In this document: positions 14,906 to 22,501 of the stretch, piece after piece
How the letters are laid out: each line of letters opens with the position of its first letter
Position numbering within the stretch: position 1 is the first letter of the stretch
Assembly: GCF_900112135.1 (NCBI RefSeq)
Contig: NZ_FOLC01000037.1
Coordinates: 1 to 34,179 of the forward strand
Direction of reading: 5' to 3'
Length of the DNA stretch: 34,179 bases
Source of the DNA: Collimonas sp. OK412
Lineage (GTDB): Bacteria > Pseudomonadota > Gammaproteobacteria > Burkholderiales > Burkholderiaceae_D
The notes under the pieces: model-generated
Database searches by the model: none
What the model saw: only the letters and a program-made list of their open reading frames with translations
Told to the model about the DNA's origin: nothing
Program-made: the position numbers and the translations under genes

Positions 14906-15163
14906 ATGGAATGCAACGTTGATTGGAGCCAGGCGCCGCAGGGCGCAAGGTGGTGGGTGATGGACGGCGACGGCCGGGCGCACTGGTTTGGCGAGCCCGA
15001 GGTCATCCTGCAGACCAGTTTCTGGTTCACGGATCCCGTGCCGGCTCCCGCTTTCGATTATGTGGGCGACTGGCGCGCAAGCCTGGTAGAACGGCCGGCC
15101 CACGGCTGGGATAGCGTCTTGCTGCGCCCAGGCAATGCGGCAGAAAATTTTCTGGGAGCGTGA
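14906..15163 (+). CDS. Small Trp-rich protein of unknown function (85 aa)
   Basis: The ATG at 14906 is chosen because GAAGGG stands before it. An in-frame ATG at 14864, immediately after the BON stop codon, would add 14 residues. The product (MECNVDWSQAPQGARWWVMD...) is rich in Trp and aromatic residues, has WWVMDGDGRAHWFGEPEVI and PAFDYVGDWRASL, and no signal peptide. It resembles short proteins with a WA.D..G..HW pattern seen near phage or stress genes, but I cannot name a family. It probably shares a transcript with the BON gene. Confidence 0.6.
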   Translation: MECNVDWSQAPQGARWWVMDGDGRAHWFGEPEVILQTSFWFTDPVPAPAFDYVGDWRASLVERPAHGWDSVLLRPGNAAENFLGA

Positions 15164-15164
15164 T

Positions 15165-15192
15165 AAACCGCCCGGATCAAAATCCGCGGTTT
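15165..15192. terminator. Hairpin between convergent genes
   Basis: AAACCG (15165-15170) pairs with CGGTTT (15187-15192), and CGGAT (15173-15177) with ATCCG (15182-15186), with a two-base bulge. It lies in the 45-bp gap between the small Trp-rich gene and the S41 protease gene, which converge. The T or A tails are short (three), so termination strength is uncertain. Confidence 0.45.
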
Positions 15193-15208
15193 CATGTGCC
15201 GTGGATTG

Positions 15209-16789
15209 TCACTGCGTTTTCTGTCGTTCAGTTACCTGTACGTCGAGTTTCAGGCACGCCGGCTGCGCCGGCATGAACCTCGGGTTCACGGCCACTACCT
15301 GCACCGGCTTGCCGGCCAGCGCGTTGAGCGCCTGCTGCAGCTGCCAATCCTTGGCGGTGCCGAATTCCTTTTGCGGCAACGCTGCGCTGTTGGCCGGGTC
15401 CAGCTTGGCAAGTGCGCGCCGCTCGCGCAGGCGCTGGCGCTCCTTGCGCACATCGGCGAAGGGATCGGGCGCGGTTTTGCTGGCGTAGGCGGCGCGCGGA
15501 ATGTCGACTTCGCGATAGCCGAGCAGGACGCCGTCCATGTCGGCGTCTTTGCGTGGCGGCACGATCCAGTCCGGCACCACGCCGTAACCTTCCATCGGGC
15601 AGCCGTTCGGCCGCAAGTTGCGCGCATTGCTCCAGGAAACCTGCGTGCCGTCGCGGATGTCGACCCCGGTTTGCGCCATGCCCTTGCCATAGGTCGGCGT
15701 GCCCAGCAGCCTGGCGCGGCCGAGGTCTTTCAGCGCCGCGGCGGTGGCTTCGGCGGCAGAGGCGCTTTGGCCGTCGACCAGCACGATGAGGGGCACGTTG
15801 CGCCACCAGTCGTCGCCTTGCAAGGGGGCGAGCGGGTCCTGGCCTTGCATTACCGGCAGGTCGTAATCCGGCCAATTGGTGCTGATGCGGTGCTGGATTT
15901 TATCGTCGCGCTGCAGCGTCACCATCGCCGTCTTGTCGCGGCCGGTGAACAGCGCCGTCATGCCGATCGCCGCGTTGAGCGCGCCGCCGCCGTTGATGCG
16001 CAGGTCGAGGATCACTGCCGCGGCCGGCGGCCCTTTCTTGCGCTCCGCTTGCACCACGTCTATATAGTCGCCGATGGTTGGCTCGGGGAAACTGGCCAGC
16101 CGGGTATACAGCACATTGCCGTCGAGCCGCTTGACGCTGGCCGGCCGCGGCTTGATGACGGCGCGCAGCGGGGCCAATTCCAGCCGCTGCTGCGATGGGC
16201 CGCGCAACAGCGTGAGCTTGAGCGGCGCACCGGCTTCGCCGTTGGCATATTTGGCAATCTCGGCATTGTCGATGCCGACCATGCTGTTGCCGTCCATCGC
16301 CACCACCAGGTCGCCGGTGCGCACGCCGGCTTGCGCGGCGGGCGCATCAGGCACCACATCGATGATATGCAAGCCGTCAGGCAAGGTCTCGAAAATGATG
16401 CCGATGCCAGGCGCGCCGTTGCGCGTGCGCTGGTCTTTTTTTATTAGTTCCTGCCGTTCCTGGGCATTGAAGAACCTGGCGTAGGGCAGCGTTTTGACGC
16501 CGAGGCGGATGGTTTCGTCGAGGAAGGCCGGGACGTCGATCTCGGTCAGGTGCTCTTTCTTGAGCACGTCCACCACCGCCTTCAGTTCGCAGATCTGGAC
16601 TTCCCAGTCCGGCGGGCAGGGCGACGCTTCGGCTGCGCCGGCCGACGAGCAGAAGCTGGATGCCAGCAGCACGAGCGGCGCAAATAGTGCCGCGCGTACA
16701 GGGCGACGCCCGGTAGCGGGTTGGGGGCGAACGCCGTCGAGCATTGTCCTGGTTGCGGAATTCGATTCACCTCTGGTCGCGCTGTGCAT
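15209..16789 (-). CDS. S41-family C-terminal processing-type peptidase with PDZ domain
   Basis: A 526-residue exported serine protease. A signal peptide ends near AGAAEA (about 54). A helical pro-region is followed by a PDZ domain (about 125-200; GIGIIFETLPDGLHIIDVV) that recognises C-termini, and an S41 catalytic core. Ser344 in GQSASAAE and Lys369 in GTPTYGKG form the Ser-Lys dyad; their 25-residue spacing is the same as in E. coli Prc (452/477). The region around ILDLRINGGG is also typical. The C-terminal about 100 residues are unassigned. GGAAG precedes the ATG. It probably trims periplasmic or envelope proteins and seems monocistronic. Confidence 0.9.
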   Translation of the reverse strand: MHSATRGESNSATRTMLDGVRPQPATGRRPVRAALFAPLVLLASSFCSSAGAAEASPCPPDWEVQICELKAVVDVLKKEHLTEIDVPAFLDETIRLGVKTLPYARFFNAQERQELIKKDQRTRNGAPGIGIIFETLPDGLHIIDVVPDAPAAQAGVRTGDLVVAMDGNSMVGIDNAEIAKYANGEAGAPLKLTLLRGPSQQRLELAPLRAVIKPRPASVKRLDGNVLYTRLASFPEPTIGDYIDVVQAERKKGPPAAAVILDLRINGGGALNAAIGMTALFTGRDKTAMVTLQRDDKIQHRISTNWPDYDLPVMQGQDPLAPLQGDDWWRNVPLIVLVDGQSASAAEATAAALKDLGRARLLGTPTYGKGMAQTGVDIRDGTQVSWSNARNLRPNGCPMEGYGVVPDWIVPPRKDADMDGVLLGYREVDIPRAAYASKTAPDPFADVRKERQRLRERRALAKLDPANSAALPQKEFGTAKDWQLQQALNALAGKPVQVVAVNPRFMPAQPACLKLDVQVTERQKTQ

Positions 16790-16888
16790 TTTTCTTCCAT
16801 CGGATAGGTGGGAAGCAGGGAGATTGAAGTCTACCAGCCATCGTCTGGAAAACGATTCGCGCCTGGATGGAAAAGCGTCAAAAAAAAC

Positions 16889-16917
16889 TTGCGTCGAAGA
16901 AATCCGTGTTGCATACT
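16889..16917 (+). promoter_or_regulatory. Promoter-like boxes upstream of sRNA candidate
   Basis: TTGCGT (16889-16894) and CATACT (16912-16917) are 17 bp apart, an acceptable sigma-70 arrangement (3/6 and 4/6 matches). The predicted start, about 16924, lies at the base of the first hairpin of the candidate RNA. Confidence 0.4.
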
Positions 16918-16921
16918 TGGT

Positions 16922-17076
16922 CGCACGTACAGACTTTCGTGCGCATCCAGAATTTGTCCGATGGCAGATACTTGAGTAGATTCATTCGCGGCGTAGTCAC
17001 TTTGCAGATAGCACTGGATTACGCGAATCTCCTCAAGTATCGGTCATTACCAAAGCTCGCTTCGGCGGGCTTTTTT
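16922..17076 (+). ncRNA. Candidate small RNA with two hairpins and intrinsic terminator
   Basis: No protein gene fits here, yet the stretch is structured. Hairpin 1: CGCACG (16922-16927) with CGTGCG (16938-16943). Hairpin 2: ATACTTGAG (16968-16976) with CTCAAGTAT (17032-17040), continued inward by AGATTC (16978-16983) with GAATCT (17025-17030) and GCG with CGC, 18 pairs in total with one mismatch and one bulge, around a 31-nt loop. A strong terminator follows at 17053-17076, with no coding gene in front for it to serve. A promoter-like pair lies just upstream. The expected transcript is about 150 nt. It is not 6S RNA or another family I recognise. A decayed gene remnant is the alternative. 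Confidence 0.5.
17053..17076 (+). terminator. Intrinsic terminator of the sRNA candidate
   Basis: AAGCTCGC (17053-17060) pairs with GCGGGCTT (17065-17072), with one G-U pair, around a stable TTCG tetraloop, followed by an unbroken T run (17071-17076). It is oriented plus and lies upstream of the acyltransferase gene, so it ends some transcript from the 16.8-17.05 kb region. Confidence 0.85.
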
Positions 17077-17171
17077 CATATGGTTTGCGTGGCGGTGGCT
17101 GGCGTGGGCCAAGTCCCGTAACAGGGCAGGCCATTTCCAGCCGACTCCGATCAACCTTGCCGCTGCCCCCG

Positions 17172-18362
17172 ATGCTGCCATTCATCCGCCCCTCTACCAG
17201 CACGCCGCATCGCAACAACGGCCTGGACACGCTGCGCGCCGCAGCGATCGCGCTGGTGTTCATGTACCACTACATGGCCTTCGTCAGCGGCACGCCGACA
17301 TTCGGCTGGGCCAGCAGGGTGGGCTGGACCGGCGTCGACCTGTTCTTCGTGCTGAGCGGATACCTCATCAGCAACCAGATCTTTGCCGGCGTCGTCCGCG
17401 GACGGCAGCTGTCGCTCAAGCATTTCTACGCCAGGAGATTCCTGCGGACGCTGCCCAATTTCTACGTCGTGCTGGCGCTGTATTTTCTTTTTCCCCTGGC
17501 CATGGGTGGCAACGGGCTGCCGCCGCTGTGGCGTTTCCTCACCTTCACGCAGAACCTGTGGCTGCAGCCGGGAACCGCTTTTTCCCATGCCTGGTCGCTG
17601 TGCATAGAGGAACAGTTTTATCTGCTGCTGCCGGCCGTCGTCATTGTCGCTGCCCGGTATGGCAAGTCGATCCGGCTCGCGTGGGGCGCCCTGGGCCTGC
17701 TGATGCTGGCCGGGATCGCGCTGCGCAGCGTATTGTGGCTGCAGTATGGGCGGGAAGCGGGTGGTGCGGTCGGCGGCTATTACCCGAATATCTATTACTC
17801 AAGCTTTTGCCGCTTCGATGAATTCCTGCCTGGCATCGCCGTCGCCCTCCTGAAGAATTTTCACCGGGACCTATGGCAAAAGATCCTGCGCCGGGGCCAT
17901 CTGTCGCTGCTTGCCGGCGGCCTGGCGGTGGCGCTGCTTTTCTGCCTGATCGTCAATTATTACTATATAGAAGACTACGGCTACGGATTCTTCATGAGCG
18001 GGTTCGGCTATTCGCTGGTTGCCGTCGCCTTCGCGCTGCTGGTGGTGGCCGCGCTCAGTCCGTGCAGCTGGCTTTACCGCTGGCGGATACCGGGCGCTGC
18101 CCAGCTGGCGGCACGGTCGTATGCGATCTACCTGGTGCACAAGCCGCTCGCCGTGATCGCGCACCGGGCCCTGAAAAGCGCGGAGATCAACTCCGCAGTT
18201 GAAGCGGGTTTGATTGCCATTGTCTGCATCGGCGGCGGTTACCTGCTGTACCGGCTGGTCGAAACGCCCTTCATGAAGTTGCGGGACGCGCGTTTTCCCA
18301 GCAACTTTGCAGCGGCCGGCGCCGAGCCGCCGCAAACGGAGTCCCCGGCCTATATCAGGTAA
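17172..18362 (+). CDS. Membrane acyltransferase (Acyltransferase_3, OafA/OatA-like)
   Basis: A 396-residue polytopic inner-membrane protein. The family signature NNGLDTLRAAAIALVFMYHYMAF (its start near residue 15) includes the catalytic-type His in the first helix region, and GWTGVDLFFVLSGYLIS follows. R-F-L-R-T-L-P and HAWSLCIEEQFYLLLP are also diagnostic. About ten membrane segments are visible. Such enzymes transfer acyl groups (often O-acetyl) onto lipopolysaccharide, exopolysaccharide or other glycans. The ATG at 17172 starts the conserved part; an upstream TTG at 17085 would add 29 residues unlike the family. No good Shine-Dalgarno. No glycan locus is adjacent, so the acceptor is unknown. 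Confidence 0.88.
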   Translation: MLPFIRPSTSTPHRNNGLDTLRAAAIALVFMYHYMAFVSGTPTFGWASRVGWTGVDLFFVLSGYLISNQIFAGVVRGRQLSLKHFYARRFLRTLPNFYVVLALYFLFPLAMGGNGLPPLWRFLTFTQNLWLQPGTAFSHAWSLCIEEQFYLLLPAVVIVAARYGKSIRLAWGALGLLMLAGIALRSVLWLQYGREAGGAVGGYYPNIYYSSFCRFDEFLPGIAVALLKNFHRDLWQKILRRGHLSLLAGGLAVALLFCLIVNYYYIEDYGYGFFMSGFGYSLVAVAFALLVVAALSPCSWLYRWRIPGAAQLAARSYAIYLVHKPLAVIAHRALKSAEINSAVEAGLIAIVCIGGGYLLYRLVETPFMKLRDARFPSNFAAAGAEPPQTESPAYIR

Positions 18363-18399
18363 ACGGCGCAGGTAACCGGCTTAAGCCGCTGCGCCGTTT
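18361..18399. terminator. Bidirectional hairpin overlapping two convergent gene ends
   Basis: AAACGGCGCAG (18361-18371) pairs perfectly with CTGCGCCGTTT (18389-18399), an 11-bp stem. The loop holds a second palindrome, CGGCTTAAGCCG (18377-18388). The stem takes in the stop codon of the acyltransferase and the last codons of the GNAT gene, whose stop is in the loop. T/A ends on both strands suit termination in both directions. Confidence 0.7.
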
Positions 18400-18923
18400 C
18401 CGATCCGCTTGTAGAAGACGGTGGTGGCGCACAAGCGGCCATCCGGCCATAGCGCGTAGTCGGGAATCACCCCCGACACCTGCCATCCCAGCCGCTTGTA
18501 CAGCTGTTCGGCCGGACTGCCGGTGACCGTATCCAATACCAGCAAGCGTTTGCCGGCGAGCGCCGCGGCATGTTCCGCCGCCGTCACCAGCGCCGCACCC
18601 AGGCCGGTCCGGCGCGCCTTGCGGTGGACCAGCAGTTTTGCCACATCGGCCCGATGCGGCTGGTTCTCGGGCTGCTTCAAGACTACCTGCACCGTGCCGA
18701 CAATTTCACCATCGGGGGCCAGGGCCACCAGCAGCAGGCGTTCGCCGGCGGCGACGCCGGGAGCGACGTCATTCCAGAAATTGTCCGCCCGCGTGCGGGT
18801 CAGGGGATGCATGAAGCTGACCGAAGCGCCGCCATCGACGCAATCGACCAGGATCTCGCTCAGGGCGGCGAGCGCAGCCGGATCGAGCGATTCCAGGCGA
18901 CGGATTTGTATGTGGTCTTGCAT
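18381..18923 (-). CDS. GNAT-family N-acetyltransferase
   Basis: A 180-residue cytoplasmic acetyl-CoA-dependent transferase. The GNAT core is visible: VGTVQVVLKQPENQPHRADVAKLLVHRKARRTGLGAAL contains motif A (the R-x-x-G-x-G/A acetyl-CoA loop as RRTGLGAAL), followed by LLVLDTVTGSPAEQLYKRLGWQVSGVIPDYA, the motif B segment usual in small-molecule or antibiotic acetylases. Named pieces are given for location only. AAGGAG precedes the ATG. The gene starts 10 bp after the XRE-cupin regulator and is likely co-transcribed and controlled by it. XRE-cupin/GNAT pairs are common; the substrate (amine, amino acid or antibiotic) is unknown. Confidence 0.9.
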   Translation of the reverse strand: MQDHIQIRRLESLDPAALAALSEILVDCVDGGASVSFMHPLTRTRADNFWNDVAPGVAAGERLLLVALAPDGEIVGTVQVVLKQPENQPHRADVAKLLVHRKARRTGLGAALVTAAEHAAALAGKRLLVLDTVTGSPAEQLYKRLGWQVSGVIPDYALWPDGRLCATTVFYKRIGNGAAA

Positions 18924-18933
18924 GTCCGGCTCC

Positions 18934-19503
18934 TTACGGGCGCGCGCTGTCCGTGCTGCTGATCACGGCGTAGCGCGCAGGTTTGCGATCAGGGTTGTGA
19001 TAGGCGACCGGGCGGTCCAGCTGGAACGCCAGGCAGTCGCCGGCTTCGATCGAATATTGCGCATCGCCGACGGTGATATCCATCCTGCCTTCCAGGATCC
19101 ATATCTGCTGGTAAACAAGCGCCTCGCGCGCCGAGGTTTCGTAAGTGACCCGGGCGCCGGCCGGAAACAGCACTTCCACGATCCGCAGCGGCGATTGCGG
19201 ATGCGGCGGCGAAACATTGCGGCGCAGGTAGCCCGATTGCGGATCGCGCCATTGCGGCTGGTCGGCGTGGCGGATGAGCGGCGCGGCCTGCGGCTGCGGA
19301 TCTTCAAACAAGGCGGGCAGCATCACGCCGAGCCCGGTCGCCAGTTTTTCCAGGACCACCGCGGTGGCGTTGCTCTGGCCTCGCTCGATCAGGGAAATCA
19401 TGGAACGGCTGACGCTGCATTTGGTGGCCAGCGCATCCAGCGACAGGCCGCGCTCCTGGCGCAGGAAACTGACGCGGGCGGCAATGCGGGCATTGATATC
19501 CAT
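18934..19503 (-). CDS. XRE-family regulator with C-terminal cupin domain
   Basis: A 189-residue regulator. The N-terminal helix-turn-helix of the lambda-Cro/XRE type spans about 6-62 (VSFLRQERGLSLDALATKC, SRSMISLIERGQSN), and a cupin_2 beta-barrel follows (about 105-185; EALVYQQIWILEGRMDITVG, IEAGDCLAFQLDRPVAYHNP). The cupin probably binds a small effector, as in PuuR/SutR-type proteins. It leads a two-gene operon with the acetyltransferase. A promoter TTGACT-18-GATAAT (19570 to 19541) with a perfect palindrome over the -10 suggests autoregulation. Confidence 0.92.
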   Translation of the reverse strand: MDINARIAARVSFLRQERGLSLDALATKCSVSRSMISLIERGQSNATAVVLEKLATGLGVMLPALFEDPQPQAAPLIRHADQPQWRDPQSGYLRRNVSPPHPQSPLRIVEVLFPAGARVTYETSAREALVYQQIWILEGRMDITVGDAQYSIEAGDCLAFQLDRPVAYHNPDRKPARYAVISSTDSARP

Positions 19504-19529
19504 GACGGGCAGGGTTCTCGGAATCTATA

Positions 19530-19570
19530 ATAATGGAAATATTATCCATTATATTAGACGTGGAAGTCAA
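19530..19570 (-). promoter_or_regulatory. XRE-cupin promoter with palindromic operator
   Basis: Minus-strand boxes are TTGACT (19570-19565) and GATAAT (19546-19541), 18 bp apart. ATAATGGA (19530-19537) and TCCATTAT (19545-19552) form a perfect 8-bp inverted repeat with a 7-bp centre that covers the -10 box and start point. This is the expected geometry for repression by a dimeric XRE protein. Confidence 0.65.
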
Positions 19571-19725
19571 CGCTGGAATCGAGGGCATAGGCCCTGCAGC
19601 ATTATCGGTCCCGTTCCAGGGCGAATCGGCAGGGCCGTGATTCAATGTATTATTCTCGTGGTACAGGAAATGGACAGGCTATTAAAAAGCACTGCCAGGG
19701 ACCACCTCGTTACGATGCCTACACG

Positions 19726-20967
19726 ATGCCAATAAGCGCCACGATAGAAGATATTTACCGCAGCGAATCGCGACGCGTGTTCGCTACCCTGATTCGCCTG
19801 CTGGGCGACTTCGACCTGGCCGAAGAAGCCTTGCAGGATGCGTTCAAGGCTGCGATGGAACAATGGCCGCGCGACGGCATCCCCCACAAGCCGGTACCTT
19901 GGCTGGTGTCCGCCGGGCGTTTCAAGGCGATCGACGGCATACGGCGCGGCGCCAGGTTCACCGCCTATGACGAGGTGGCGGAGTCGATCGAAGCGATTGC
20001 CGACGACAGTCCTGGTCCGGACGACGACCGCGAGCACGTCGAGGACGACCGCCTGCGCCTCGTCTTTACCTGCTGCCATCCCTCGCTGGCGCCGGACGCG
20101 CAGATCGCGCTGACCTTGCGCGAAGTGTGCGGCCTGAGCACGGAAGAGATCGCCCATGCTTTCCTGACCCCGGCGCCGACGCTGGCGCAGCGTATCGTGC
20201 GCGCCAAGGCGAAGATCCGCGACGCCCGCATCCCTTACCAGGTTCCCGGCCGCGACGAATTGCCGGCGCGCCTGCACACGGTGCTGCGCGTCATCTACCT
20301 GGTGTTCAACGAAGGTTATTCCGCCTCCTCGGGCGCGACGCTGACGCGCCATGACCTGTCACAAGAAGCGATCCGCCTGGCCCGGCTCCTGCTGGAACTG
20401 CTGCCGGAACCGGAGGTGATGAGCTTGCTGGCGTTGATGCTGCTGCATGAATCGCGCCGCATCGCACGCAGCACCGCGGACGGCGACCTGATCCCGCTGG
20501 ACGAGCAAGACCGCAGCTTGTGGAACGCAGAACATATTGCCGAAGGATCGGCGCTGGTGGAGCGCGCCCTGTCGGCCGGGAGTTTCGGCGCCTATGCGCT
20601 GCAGGCAGCGATTTCCGCGGTCCATGCCCATGCCCGCCATGCCGATGCGACTGACTGGGGGCAGATAGTTGGCCTGTATGACGCCTTGCTGCGCCTGGAG
20701 CCGACGCCGGTGGTCGAATTGAACCGTGCGGTGGCGGTCGCCATGCACCAGGGGCCGGATGCGGGACTGGTACTGGTCAACAACCTGATTGCCGGCGGCC
20801 AGTTGCAAAATTATCATCTGGCGCACGCGGCGCAAGCCGACCTGCACCGCCGCCTTGGCCACGTTGCGGAAGCGCAGGCCGCCTACGGGCGGGCGCTGGC
20901 GCTGACCCAGCAAGAGCCGGAGCGGCGCTTCCTGAACCGGCGGCTGGCTGGCCTGGCCGAACAATAA
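19726..20967 (+). CDS. RNA polymerase ECF-like sigma factor with DUF6596 extension
   Basis: A 413-residue protein. The first about 170 residues hold sigma region 2 (IEDIYRSESRRVFATLIRLLGDFDLAEEALQDAFKAA) and region 4 (ALTLREVCGLSTEEIAHAFLTPAPTLAQRIVRAK), the second being the -35 recognition helix-turn-helix. The large C-terminal part (YLVFNEGYSAS, ARLLLELLPEPEVMSLLALMLLH, LYDALLRLEPTPVVELNRAVA) is the DUF6596/TPR-like extension typical of this sigma group. Listed strings mark places only. The ATG at 19726 begins the conserved part, with a weak ribosome site; an upstream ATG (19645) would add an atypical 27 residues. No anti-sigma gene is adjacent; the extension may serve that role. A YCII gene follows, as usual for this group. 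Confidence 0.9.
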   Translation: MPISATIEDIYRSESRRVFATLIRLLGDFDLAEEALQDAFKAAMEQWPRDGIPHKPVPWLVSAGRFKAIDGIRRGARFTAYDEVAESIEAIADDSPGPDDDREHVEDDRLRLVFTCCHPSLAPDAQIALTLREVCGLSTEEIAHAFLTPAPTLAQRIVRAKAKIRDARIPYQVPGRDELPARLHTVLRVIYLVFNEGYSASSGATLTRHDLSQEAIRLARLLLELLPEPEVMSLLALMLLHESRRIARSTADGDLIPLDEQDRSLWNAEHIAEGSALVERALSAGSFGAYALQAAISAVHAHARHADATDWGQIVGLYDALLRLEPTPVVELNRAVAVAMHQGPDAGLVLVNNLIAGGQLQNYHLAHAAQADLHRRLGHVAEAQAAYGRALALTQQEPERRFLNRRLAGLAEQ

Positions 20968-21100
20968 AAATATCTGGAGTACTGTCGATTCCGCTGCCCG
21001 CGGTTCGACTATCTAGTGCAGGTGCATATAAACCGACGCCGGCGGGGCCCTGCGCCACCGGCTGTCGCCGACCGTTCCTTGTCATTTACTGGAGACCATC

Positions 21101-21463
21101 ATGAACTATCTGTGCCTTGTCTACCTTGCCCAGGACAAGCTGCATGCCTGTCCGGACAGCACCTGTTTCGCCTTCGCCGAGGAACTGCGCGGCAGCGGTC
21201 ATTTTGTCGCCGGACAAGCGCTGCAGCCGATCGATACGGCTACTACCGTCCGGGTGCGCAACGGCCAGATGTCCTTGACCGACGGCCCGTTTGCCGAAAC
21301 CAAGGAGCAGCTGGCGGGTTTCTACATGATCGAAGCCAAGGACCTCAACGAGGCGATCCACTGGGCCTCGAAAATCCCCCCTGCACGTTACGGCAGCATC
21401 GAGGTGCGCCCGGTGCGCGAACTCGATGTCAGCGATATCGCCGCGACGCAAGCAGCTGTCTGA
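21101..21463 (+). CDS. YCII-related domain protein
   Basis: A 120-residue protein of the YCII/DGPF family. The core DGPFAETKEQLAGFYMIEA (about 65-83) is the name-giving DGPF signature; a ferredoxin-like fold is expected. GGAGA precedes the ATG. The gene lies 133 bp after the sigma factor in the same direction. DUF6596 sigma factors and YCII proteins are frequent neighbours, and the YCII protein is thought to be a partner or target of the sigma factor; its chemical role is unknown. Confidence 0.9.
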   Translation: MNYLCLVYLAQDKLHACPDSTCFAFAEELRGSGHFVAGQALQPIDTATTVRVRNGQMSLTDGPFAETKEQLAGFYMIEAKDLNEAIHWASKIPPARYGSIEVRPVRELDVSDIAATQAAV

Positions 21464-21493
21464 AACCGATAAAACCATTCAAAAGGAACGATC

Positions 21494-21895
21494 ATGCACA
21501 AGCAGATCTACATCAACCTGCCGGTCAAGGATTTGCCGAAATCAAAGGATTTCTTCAAAAGCCTCGGTTATGAGTTCAACCCGAAATTCACCAACGACCA
21601 GGGGGCCTGCATGATCCTTGGCGAGAACCTGTATGCCATGCTGCTCACTGAGGATTTTTTCCAGGGTTTTGCGAAACAGCCGGTGTGCGACGCCACCAAG
21701 CAGAGCGAGGTGCTGCTTTGTGTTTCATGCGACAGCCGCGCCCAGGTCGACCAGCTGGTAGCCGCCGGCCGCGCTGCCGGGGGGCGCACCACGGAAGAAC
21801 CGCAAGACTACGGCTTCATGTACAGCCACGGTTTCCGCGACCTGGACGGCCACGCTTGGGAATTCGCGTATATGGTGCCGGCAGCCGGCGAGTAG
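21494..21895 (+). CDS. VOC-family (glyoxalase/bleomycin-resistance fold) protein
   Basis: A 133-residue protein with the vicinal-oxygen-chelate fold: [23 protein letters not shown] starts the first beta-alpha-beta module, and [22 protein letters not shown] closes the second, with the DLDGH.WE.A metal-site pattern. Short, single-domain, cytoplasmic. AAAGGAA precedes the ATG, 31 bp after the YCII stop, so an operon with it is likely. Members include dioxygenases, isomerases and drug-binding proteins; no substrate can be read from this sequence. Confidence 0.9.
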   Translation: MHKQIYINLPVKDLPKSKDFFKSLGYEFNPKFTNDQGACMILGENLYAMLLTEDFFQGFAKQPVCDATKQSEVLLCVSCDSRAQVDQLVAAGRAAGGRTTEEPQDYGFMYSHGFRDLDGHAWEFAYMVPAAGE

Positions 21896-21950
21896 CTTGC
21901 GGACAGGAGTCGCTATCTTTGGGCAGAAGCGGTTCTCCACGTTTCCTTTC

Positions 21951-21986
21951 GTATTTTCTTCCGCATTTTCTTCCGCATTTTCTTCA
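21951..21986 (+). repeat. Three tandem 12-bp pyrimidine-rich units
   Basis: GTATTTTCTTCC, GCATTTTCTTCC and GCATTTTCTTCA follow each other without spacing, just before the Shine-Dalgarno of the next VOC gene. The repeat gives a low-complexity leader; it may be a slippage-prone tract that changes the 5' untranslated region. Confidence 0.75.
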
Positions 21987-22002
21987 CTTAGGAGCAGCAA
22001 AA

Positions 22003-22476
22003 ATGCAGAAAATTTCTCCATTCCTGTGGTTCGACGGCAAGGCCGAAGAGGCGATGAATTTCTATACGTCGGTTTTCAAGGATGCAAAAATCGGCAACGT
22101 GTCGCGCTACGGCGATGCCGGGCCGGGTCCCAAGGGAGCGGTGATGTCGGCCACGTTCCAGCTGCATGGCCAGGATTTCATCGCCCTGAACGGCGGGCCC
22201 CAGTTCAGCTTCACGCCGGCGATTTCGTTTTTCGTGAATTGCGAAAACCAGGAAGAGGTCGATGAACTCTGGGCCAGGTTTTCCGAAGGCGGCGAGCCGC
22301 AGGGCTGCGGCTGGATCAAGGACAAGTTCGGCCTGTCGTGGCAAATCATCCCGAAGGTCCTGGGCGAGCTGCTGCAAGACAAGGATCCCCAGAAAGCCCA
22401 ACGGGTCATGCAGGCGATGATGAAGATGGTCAAGATCGACATCAAGCTCTTGCAGCAGGCTTACGCACAGCAATAG
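22003..22476 (+). CDS. VOC-family protein, PhnB/3-demethylubiquinone-methyltransferase-like
   Basis: A 157-residue protein starting [20 protein letters not shown], the diagnostic start of the PhnB-like (3-dmu-9_3-mt) branch of the VOC superfamily, with [20 protein letters not shown] and [16 protein letters not shown] further on. TAGGAG precedes the ATG at 22003. The longer frame back to 21685 overlaps the previous VOC gene and crosses the 12-bp repeats, so it is rejected. Despite the Pfam name, such proteins are not methyltransferases; their function is mostly unknown. They often neighbour DUF6596 sigma factors, as here. Confidence 0.88.
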   Translation: MQKISPFLWFDGKAEEAMNFYTSVFKDAKIGNVSRYGDAGPGPKGAVMSATFQLHGQDFIALNGGPQFSFTPAISFFVNCENQEEVDELWARFSEGGEPQGCGWIKDKFGLSWQIIPKVLGELLQDKDPQKAQRVMQAMMKMVKIDIKLLQQAYAQQ

Positions 22477-22501
22477 GAAAGCGGCGTGCCGCCGCCCTGC
22501 G

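Noticed and set aside
16889..17076. 6S RNA
   Set aside because: Lacks the long closed rod with a central open bubble formed by pairing of both ends, and the known gene neighbourhood.
21685..22476. 263-residue form of the second VOC protein
   Set aside because: The upstream part overlaps the first VOC gene in another frame and reads through the 12-bp repeats; ATG 22003 has a clear ribosome site.
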